From NCBI GenBank assembly GCA_037127315.1, contig JBBBDQ010001273.1, positions 3,085,501-3,149,500 on the forward strand: DNA of 64,000 bases. Direction: 5' to 3'. Positions 55,470 through 64,000 of the stretch are shown piece by piece. The DNA comes from Ascarosepion bandense (taxonomy: Eukaryota > Mollusca > Cephalopoda > Sepiida > Sepiidae). Every line of letters starts with the position of its first letter. Positions within the stretch are counted from its first letter, which is position 1. Position numbers and translations under genes: made by a program. Below the pieces are notes generated by a model that saw only the letters and a program-made list of their open reading frames with translations, was not told where the DNA came from and made no database searches.

Positions 55470-57400
55470 TGAGAAAAAGAAAATAACGTGAACACGGACC
55501 ATTACAAATTTTTGCAACATGGCATTTGTAGCTTAAAAGGAACCAGAGAATTCCCTCTTCACATACAATAACTGCTTTCATCTCATCGTGAAAGGAGATT
55601 ATAGCATTTAACATTTTTCTCTATATACATACAGATATAAATATATACGCATATATGGTGCGTAAAGTTTTCGAGGACAGATTTATGCTTACACAAAATG
55701 ACTCGTAGAAACAGATAATGATGTTTTTTACTGATGTGACGATAAGAAAAATATTTGGTGTTTTTATTCGACAATGTCTCCTTAAGCTTTGACAACGGCT
55801 TCTGTGCGAGATCTTAATCGCCTACATCCTAGGATCAAGTGATTCTTGTTCATATTGGACATTATCTGACTATGGAGACTTTTAGGGTTTCTTTAGCGTT
55901 ATGAAGGTGCTCATAAAATTATTTCTCAACTACGCTCTAATCTCATGGAAACTTTCGCGTTATGAAGAAAAGCGAGCGAGAAGATAAATTCACGTACGCT
56001 CTAGTAAGGAAATTTTTAATATCTTCAATTTTATATCTAAAAGGTGAAAGGATTAAACGCGTAATTTTAGCAGAATAAAAGAATTATGCGCTTAATTCAA
56101 GCAGAATAAAGGGATTATTTCTTTTACTAAGAAAAACAACACGTTCAACTCCGGTAAAATAAGAATTTATTCCTGTGGGAGGTATAATTTAACCTCCTTA
56201 AAATTTTCCCCCACGTTCAAGGGGACCAACTCTTCTCTCTAACGTAAAGCAAAATAAGATTACAAATGCGTGCGTCTCAATTACAGAACTATTTATTACA
56301 ACAGTTGAAATTAAAACACATTAAAATGTTTTTGCATTTAACATGCACAGTTCAATAAATGATTAGCGTTAGAAATATGTACAAGACAGGAGGCTAAAAT
56401 TATAGGTATTTTAGCGTCAAAACTGATCGCGGAATATACAGTTAAAATATTGCGACCAAGTCACGAATTAGCCAAGAGGGAACGAGGGAGGTGTGCTTTG
56501 CGAAGATACAAAGTACTTATGAGAAGGTGGAAATACAAATGCCGTTCTCTTACATTCAAATTAGCGGGAGGTGGACAATTTAAGGTTCCGTAGCCGAAAG
56601 CTTCTTTCTCCAGAGACTTATTGGGCCTACGATTTCTTTCTTCCTCCTCCTCCTTCTTCTTCTGGTAGCGGCTCTGGTCAACCAGCATTTGAAGAGTTTC
56701 TCAATCGCAGCAACAATTCAGTATGGAGTCGAATATTTAAAGGACTCCTGAAGCCACAATTAGGCTATTCAATTTGGTTCAGGGGATAACCAACGACTAA
56801 AAAATACTTCTACCATTATACCCTGTTAATAAGGGGATAAAATACACACGGTTGTACGAAGATGAGTGACAGCTAACGACCCCTCTGAATGTAGTAGAAA
56901 ACACAAAGCTGGTTTCGCATCACCGGTCACCCCACAGCGAAAAGTCTGACGTTCTTCCTGCCTGAGCCCAGTGCTTCTACAGATACTATTCTCCGCCGGC
57001 CGGTGTAAGTCCCTGGGGGGAAATCTTCCTGTCTCTCATCAATCTGCGTGCCCTGTGATTGGTCAGCAGCAAGGGTACGCTGAAAGCGCCTGCCACTTCA
57101 CAAAAGAGGACGACCAAATGCAATCAAGGTCCGTTGCAAGTTTAGAAAGTACCACCTGAAATAAATCTTCCCTCTATCTTACAAAGGACGTTGACTAGTA
57201 AACACTTGTCAACAACAGATTTCCAATTTTATTTAGTTGACTATCACAATAGACTTTTTCATTCAAACTTGACCAATAACAAAAATAAACACGAATAAAA
57301 ACAATAATATTACTATTTTCTACAAAACTAAATACATAGCATTTAGAAACAGGCCGAATTTTCATTTCGAAACATCATCCGAAAATACACAGTTCTAGCT
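55470..57400. other. No recognised gene; GC-richer patches at 56560-56760 and 56860-57160
   Basis: 56860-57160 is less AT-rich and includes CCGCCGGCCGGTGTAAG and a CCAAT-box-like GTGATTGGTCAGC. Frames at 56461-56688 (minus), 56571-56789 and 56971-57159 (plus) have no domain I recognise. It may be unique DNA or an unidentified element. Confidence 0.35.
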
Positions 57401-57403
57401 GAC

Positions 57404-57407
57404 ATTG

Positions 57408-57459
<52 letters not shown>

Positions 57460-57500
57460 ATGTGTGTGTGTGTATGTGTGTATGTGCGTGTGTGTATGTG
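57404..57500. repeat. (TG)n microsatellite
   Basis: About 50 bases of pure GT followed by interrupted repeats. Confidence 0.97.
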
Positions 57501-57784
57501 TCATTGAATATCACAGACATGGAAAATGTTATAAGTTTTTTATTTATTTTTTCTAACGTTCATACAGATTTCCATCTGAACAAAGACTTGATACTGCAGA
57601 GGATAAATATTGATTTGAAAAGGCACATTTTCTATTTTATTTTTCCTCTTAAGAAATCCTTTCGAGCCAACACTTCATCAGAAGAAAACCACTGACAAAA
57701 TTAGACGACACAAAAAACATTTTCCACAGACAACAAGTATATAAAGAGGGGACAAGTGGGAACACGATTAAAACAATTTATCAA

Positions 57785-57835
57785 GTTTTTTTCTTTTCTG
57801 AGGAAGGAGAGTATATCGAAACTACCGGTAGTGTT
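57785..57835 (+). other. CTGAGGA...CGAAAC hammerhead-core-like motif
   Basis: CTGAGGAAGGAGAGTATATC is followed by GAAACTACCGGTAGTG, which contains the short palindrome ACTACCGGTAGT where a dimer-type stem III would lie. Stem II is weak and the cleavage-site base would be G, so it is unlikely to be an active ribozyme. Confidence 0.4.
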
Positions 57836-57964
57836 TATTGTCCCAAGTGAATTTGGTAAATTCATTAGCTATTTTCAAGGGATATTTTACTAGTATATTT
57901 TTTTGTGTTTGTAGTACATTTGCCGGATTGCTTCAGTTGATATTTTTAGTGTTTTATTATGTAT

Positions 57965-58385
57965 AAAACAGACAAGAACTAGACCATTAATCGAGCATTG
58001 TTGTCATATTTGGGCTGAAGCTGCACAATCTTAATTTTACGCTGTATTGTATAGAAGTAGTAGTAATTATGAAGCGTACTGAATGGGAATGTCAGTAAAA
58101 CCATGTTGGCGTGGTTTTAAAACTTTGATAAGATATACAAATATGTAGTTGCATTCTCTCAATAAGCTTGTATTGTGCCTGTTGGCGCATCATAGCCCTT
58201 ATCCGTGCAAAAATGGCGTCTCAAGTTCTAATTCTAGCTGCAGCAGTTGTCTTTCACACGAATGCTATTTTCAGATTTTAAACTTGCATTAATTCCTGAT
58301 CAAGAATTAGATCAGAAATCGAGAATTGTTGCTATATTTGAGCTGAAGCTACAAAATCTTAAATTTCATGCATTGATAGAATTTT
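57965..58385 (+). mobile_element. LINE RT C-terminal relic, duplicated at 328-bp spacing
   Basis: 'RTRPLIEHCCHIWAEAAQS' (from about 57974) and a second, more damaged 'IRNCCYI.AEATKS' (from about 58310) match the 'IRP..EYC.HIW..A' block after the RT domain in LINEs. The two blocks are 328 bp apart. Either a tandem duplication or two insertions. Confidence 0.6.
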
Positions 58386-58510
58386 AAACTAGAAAGTCAG
58401 GATTGGTTATCTCCAGTTCTGTTATGCCAATAATACTTCAAGTTTGTCTTGATCTGACACTTTTAAAAACATAGTATGGCAAGACGAAATCAAGTACTTT
58501 CAGGGTAGGT

Positions 58511-58837
58511 ACAAAGATACAAGGACGTGCGTTGTGGTGCAGTGAATATCGACTCAGAATAAGAAATCGGAGAGCCAAGTTCGAATTTAAATTGAATTCG
58601 TTGCATTCACTTAAGCACAAATACACTTCGGGAAGATATGAATCCATCTCTTCTTCCTCCAGCTATGGGTTAAGGAGAAAGACAGATAGGGTTTTATAGC
58701 CTTAATTGGCCACCAGTCTACCACAGAAAGTAATGCCAATCTACTGCAAAAAAATGTTCAGCATTATCAGTCATGTCTTTTTCAAGACATGATCGACTAA
58801 GCGTGTATCACGTATGGCATTTAGTTGACAAAGAAAC
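58511..58837 (+). mobile_element. tRNA-derived SINE, full length, with target-site duplications
   Basis: ACAAAGATAC (58511-58520) and ACAAAGAAAC (58828-58837) flank a copy from GACGTGCGTTGTGGTGCAG to GGCATTTAGTTGA. Confidence 0.88.
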
Positions 58838-59162
58838 GACCTTTTCTTCAGTGTATTTAGCGATACTGTTGCTACTGCTGATTATATATACAGTAACTTC
58901 CCGAGTTACGACAGTCCTAAACTACGATGATTCGTGATTACGACGCAGTTTCCATTAATCTTGTTTCAGTTGATACCGTTTGCCTCGTAACGCAATGAGG
59001 ACATGTTTTTGGTAAAATGTTAGTTGATGAATTCCGAAAAAACATAGGAAAACAATTTGGCGAAGTAAAAAATAAAAAAAACAAACTCATGTTTATTTGC
59101 CTTTATTCACCAAATTTTCCGCTCTTTCCAATTTCTTTAAAGAAAGAGAATATTTTCTTCAG

Positions 59163-59478
59163 TCAGTCAGTTAAGTGCCATACGTGATACACGCTAGGGC
59201 GATCATGTCTCTTTCAAAACATGACTGACTGGGCAGAAGATTATCTCGCAGTATGTTGCCATTACTTTCTGCGGTAAAATGGTTGCCAGCCAAGGCTATA
59301 AAACCCAATCTGTTATTTAACCCATAACTGAAGGGAAGAGACGGATTAATACCTTTTCCAAGAGTATTTGCTCGTAAGTGAATGCAAGGAATCCAACTGG
59401 AATTCGAACTCGGCTCCCCGATTTCTTGTTCCGATTCGAACTCGGCTCCCCGATTTCTACAGCACTACAACGCACATC
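59163..59478 (-). mobile_element. tRNA-derived SINE with duplicated B-box segment
   Basis: Full minus-strand copy. In the tRNA-like head ATTCGAACTCGGCTCCCCGA occurs twice (about 59402 and 59436) and the A-box part is partly lost, giving an altered promoter region. Confidence 0.88.
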
Positions 59479-59895
59479 TCTTACGCTTCTCATATCATCT
59501 CAACTACCAAGAGCCAACGACATCACTGGCAATGAATATACAAGTAACAATTTCATTACATTTTATGCATTATTTTCATTTCATTTCATTTCATTATATA
59601 CATTTCCATGTGTTTTCTGTTTATTTTTCCGAGAGTGCTTAATGTATGAGGGTGTGTTTAAATATTCTACAAAAAACAATAAAGATCAGCTACAGTTACT
59701 CCGGAAACATGACACAAATAATAAAAAGTACAACAGGAAAACAAAAGCTGAGCTAAAACACAACACACATTGCCAAACAATTTAATAAGTTTGAAACAGA
59801 CTGTCGCCGCTGGGTGTTGACTTCAATGTTCACTTTTATACTTATACTCTATCGTAAACATTGTGCACTTTAACCAATAAATACTCTATCATGTG

Positions 59896-59958
59896 TTCGC
59901 GTGTGTGTGTGTGTATGTGATTACGTGTGCGTATGTGCGTGTGCGTGTGCGTGCGTGC

Positions 59959-60012
<54 letters not shown>
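59896..60012. repeat. (GT)n/(GC)n microsatellite
   Basis: Interrupted GT with CG steps (CGTGCGTGCGTGCG) followed by pure GT. Confidence 0.97.
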
Positions 60013-60912
<900 letters not shown>

Positions 60913-61210
60913 TTATGGCATTAATTATTAAAGACGGAAGGCAATTTAGAGGAAAAAGACGTTGAGACCGAACAACAGTTGCATGTGTTTAAAATTTTCT
61001 TCCGCTTTATTAAATGTTTTCTACTAATTTCATGTAAATTTCCATCATATAATCCCTTGTTTTGATTTCTGTAGTGTGAGGCCGAAACTGGGCTGTTGTG
61101 TTTGATTTTGTCTTTTACTTTATCCTTCTATAATTGTTGGCCCTTAAATTATGGATAATAAAATTGGTCTTATTCTTTTTTATGCCATAAATAAATTTTG
61201 TACCCACTGC

Positions 61211-61215
<5 letters not shown>

Positions 61216-61278
<63 letters not shown>
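61216..61278. repeat. (TA)n microsatellite
   Basis: TA run with one CA interruption. Confidence 0.96.
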
Positions 61279-61629
61279 TACATCCACAATAAGGATGAGC
61301 AAATAGGTAAAATCCCAAAAACCAGATCCTATTAATATTAAAAATGATCAGAAGCAGGGCTCGATGTAAATGATATTATCTATTAACAGAGCGAAATATG
61401 TATATCATGTAAAAAAATTCCGAATTTACATCCGGTAACTAGCTATTTCAGCGAGGAAATTCTCGCTTCTTCAATAACGGTGAAAAACAAAAACTTTATT
61501 AATTCAAATATAGTACAAAAATTCATATACCGGAAGAAGCCAAAATACATATCCATAAACAGGAAGTTAAAATAAAAGTTTTTTTTCCCTAAAATTGTTC
61601 TTTATATATGACTATATAAATATCGTTTT

Positions 61630-61631
<2 letters not shown>

Positions 61632-61675
<44 letters not shown>
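61632..61675. repeat. (TA)n microsatellite
   Basis: About 44 bases of pure TA. Confidence 0.96.
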
Positions 61676-61677
<2 letters not shown>

Positions 61678-62299
61678 AGGAAGATTGTAGGAGGGAAAGA
61701 TTGAATGTTTGTATATTAGCTAATAGGTGAATAGGTAATAAGTGTGTTTGTATTAAGGTGAATAGTTGAAGTTTAATGTGTGTATTAAAGACAGTTTTTA
61801 TAATTAATCTAATTATGACTATTAAACCTTACTTTAGAATTTAGTAAATCGATTTTTTCTATAGAATTTTTAATTTTTTAGAAAAATGTTTAGTGGGTCC
61901 TAGCTCTGGCCTTTGTAGTATTTTTTAGCATGATTGTAAGGTTCAACTAATGCAATGGAGGGGTACATGAAAAAAAATATATATCGGAAATACCATGAAC
62001 GTATTTAAAAAGCGATTTTACAATCACCTCTCATCCTTCAATAACAAAGAAAAACAAAACACAACGTCTCTATCCAAATAATTTTGGAAGTTAAAAGACG
62101 AAAATAAAAAACCTAAAGTTAAATGGAAAATCTATAAACAAGCAAGAACAGCTAAATCTATAAAGGAACCATGTTTTCCTTTGTCTTCAAGAAAAAATTG
62201 AAATCATTAAATATATGAATAGTAACAAGCTTTTAAACCAGAAGCAAGAAACCACAGTAAACTGCAAGGACATTAAAGAAATAACCTTACAATTAAAAT

Positions 62300-63095
62300 T
62301 GGTTTCCAAACTGTGATCTAATTAAAATTTAAAATTTAATAGGAAAAATCGATTTCCTAAATCCAAAAATTAAGATTAAATATACAAATTTACATTAATT
62401 ATAAAAACTCTGCTTAAATACAAAAATATTCTGTACTGAATAAGCATCCTACCCCTAATCTGTTCCTCTAAGAAACCCTAAAGGATATAGTCTAGTCACA
62501 AGATAATAAAAACTTACATTCTAGCTGCTAATGTTAAATCTGTCTTGAAATGAAAGACACTCTTTAATCAACCATATTCACTACCCATACCACTCTCTTT
62601 AAAATTCTAAAGGTCAATCCACAGGACTTGTTCCCTTATCACTACCCCCCGCGCCAACATCCCACACACAACTGACCAAGTATAAGAAAAGAAATTAGAA
62701 ATTAAAAATTTAATAGAACAATTAAGTTTCCAAACTGTGATCTAATTAAAATTTAAAATTTAATAGGAAAAATCTTTTTCCTAAATCCAAATTTAAGATT
62801 AAATATACAAATTTACATTAATTATAAAGACTCTGCTTAAATACAAAAATATTCTGTACAAAATAAGCATCCTACCCCTTACCTGCTCCTCTAAAAAATT
62901 CAAAGGATATAGTCTAGTCGCAAGATAATAAAAACTTACATACTAACTGCTAATGTTAAATCCGTCTACAAAACTCACAGACACTCATTAATCAAACATA
63001 TTTAACTACCCACACCATTTTCTTCAAAATTCTAACGGTCAATCCACAAGACTTGTTCCCTTATCACTAACCCCCACCAACATCCCACACACAAC
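62300..63095. repeat. Two tandem copies of a roughly 425-bp unit in the PLE 3' region
   Basis: GTTTCCAAACTGTGATCTAA begins both copies (about 62302 and 62727), and GACTTGTTCCCTTATCACTA occurs in both (62624 and 63050). Identity is high, with scattered substitutions. The ribozyme-like sequence follows only the second copy. Confidence 0.9.
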
Positions 63096-63127
63096 TGACC
63101 AAATATAAAAAAGAGGCTTTCCATTCC

Positions 63128-63194
63128 TATCCACATAGCCTGATGAGACATTGAAGTTTCAATGTCGAAACAAAAATACTATTTGTAGTGGATA
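63128..63194 (+). ncRNA. Hammerhead ribozyme-like fold (type I) at a Penelope-like 3' end
   Basis: Core CTGATGA (63140-63146) and GAAA (63167-63170) are intact. Stem II is a perfect 7-bp hairpin GACATTG/CAATGTC (63147-63153 and 63160-63166). Stem III pairs ACAAA (63170-63174) with TTTGT (63182-63186), leaving GTA as a valid cleavage triplet with the cut after A63187. Stem I pairs ATCCA/TATCCAC (63128-63134) with GTGGATA (63188-63194) if a 5-base bulge (ATAGC) is allowed. Hammerhead motifs are known from Penelope-like elements. The bulge next to the core is unusual, so activity is uncertain. Confidence 0.65.
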
Positions 63195-63332
63195 TATAAA
63201 AAAATTATGTACATGTTCTAAAATATAATTTATAATAAATATTCACAGCTTTATATATTATATATCGAGCACTGTTTTAAATTAATGTTTTGGACGTTGT
63301 AAAAATTCTTTCTTTGTTCTGTATTCACTCGG

Positions 63333-63397
<65 letters not shown>

Positions 63398-63410
63398 TTT
63401 GTGTGTGAGT
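63333..63410. repeat. (TA)n then (GT)n microsatellite
   Basis: About 26 bases of TA and about 50 of GT. Confidence 0.97.
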
Positions 63411-64000
63411 GAGTCATATAGGTACTTCCAGTCATTTTCGATATCTAAATTTTAATTGAAATTTTGAAAAATAAAAAATGTATCTTTAAACATTTATTTT
63501 AGTTTTAATTGAAAGCTAAATGATTAAATTTACTATTTCCAGTGAGAAAAATACTCTGGTGTGTTTTAAAAAGAAATGTTTTTATTGTAAACTGAAATTT
63601 TTAATTTTTTTTTTTCATCTTTCAATTTTTTGGCCATTTTTAAGTGATCGACACATTTGTAAACAAAAGTTAATTCTCGGTTTTAAAAATCTTGCAAACA
63701 TAAAATAAAGATTTGTGACATATTATTTTTGAAAATTAGCAAATTTTATGTTAAATTAATCTGATTTACACAAGTATTACTTATTTATAGCGTAAAATTT
63801 AAAATAAACTTATTTCTTAATCACAAACTTGAACTGTTTGATCTGTTCGCTGTATATCAAAACGTGTTGACAGGTTGTTGATTAGAGATAAGATATAAAG
63901 TGTATGACATTCAGAATTAAAAAATTGTACAAATATTTTTCAAGTAAGGGAAGAAACCTTTTAATTTGCACATAGAAATTATCATAAAAATCTTCAATTA
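63411..64000. other. AT-rich, no recognised feature
   Basis: No ORF above 62 codons and no repeat partner. Confidence 0.4.

Larger units (their letters stand above)
61990..63200 (+). mobile_element. Penelope-like element 3' part (endonuclease tail plus 3' region)
   Basis: 62010-62150 translates as 'FKKRFYNHLSSFNNKEKQNT' and 'FWKLKDENKKPKVKWKIYKQ', the end of the GIY-YIG domain and the tail found in Penelope-like proteins. About 1 kb of non-coding AT-rich DNA with an internal tandem duplication follows, then a hammerhead ribozyme-like fold close to the end. RT is absent. Confidence 0.72.

Noticed and set aside
57797..57830. Active hammerhead ribozyme at 57.8 kb
   Set aside because: Stem II hardly pairs, and the base at the cleavage position would be G; kept only as a core-like motif.
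58895..59000. Possible DNA transposon end (CAGTAACTTCCCGAGTTACG)
   Set aside because: The start resembles termini of some DNA transposons, but I found no matching inverted end in the following few kilobases.

Overview
This window looks like AT-rich, repeat-dense nuclear DNA of an animal, most likely a mollusc and quite possibly a cephalopod (octopus-like). That placement is inference. It rests on abundant (TA)n, (CA)n and (TATC)n microsatellites, more than ten copies of one tRNA-derived SINE family, 5S rRNA-derived SINEs, and the mixture of LINE, Penelope-like, Gypsy and Tc1/mariner relics. I found no host protein-coding exon, functional tRNA gene, CRISPR array or bacterial-type operon that I can defend. 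The longest open frames belong to retroelements, and almost all other open frames are chance products of low-complexity DNA.

Layout. 0-9 kb: LINE 3' relics, microsatellites, a SINE with clear target-site duplications, two strong inverted repeats, a Penelope-like (PLE) reverse-transcriptase relic and an RTE-like relic. 8.4-10.3 kb: two LTR-plus-primer-binding-site modules facing outward, followed by a 5S-tRNA chimeric SINE. 11.5-16.7 kb: a SINE, the best preserved LINE in the window (RT with YADD, one frameshift) and a decayed Gypsy-type gag-pol. 17-23 kb: RTE relic, direct repeats, an 87-bp minisatellite and SINEs. 23.4-25 kb: a 33-bp minisatellite. 25-29 kb: a PLE endonuclease relic and a decayed Tx1/L1-like LINE. 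30-31 kb: about 1 kb of purine-rich AAAG repeats. 31-35 kb: RTE relics and SINEs. 37.5-43 kb: PLE 3' ends, a Tc1/mariner element with matching termini, RTE relic, a third 5S-tRNA SINE, and a PLE with an inverted copy of its own 3' end. 43.4-47.9 kb: a Gypsy element without integrase, inserted in a 30-bp minisatellite. 48.6-52.8 kb: SINEs and microsatellites. 54-59.5 kb: a LINE split by a SINE, more LINE C-terminal relics and two SINEs. 60-64 kb: microsatellites and a PLE 3' region carrying a near-canonical hammerhead ribozyme fold.

How the parts relate. The SINEs have internal RNA polymerase III promoter boxes and no coding capacity, so they must have been mobilised by LINE enzymes supplied in trans. 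The PLE pieces combine RT relics, GIY-YIG endonuclease relics and 3' ends with a recurring CTGA...CGAAA hairpin, matching what is known of Penelope-like elements and their hammerhead motifs. The most noteworthy signals are the hammerhead-like ribozyme at 63.13 kb, the separate 5S-tRNA chimeric SINE subfamily, the PLE foldback at 41.5-42.7 kb and the outward-facing LTR pair at 8.4-10 kb.
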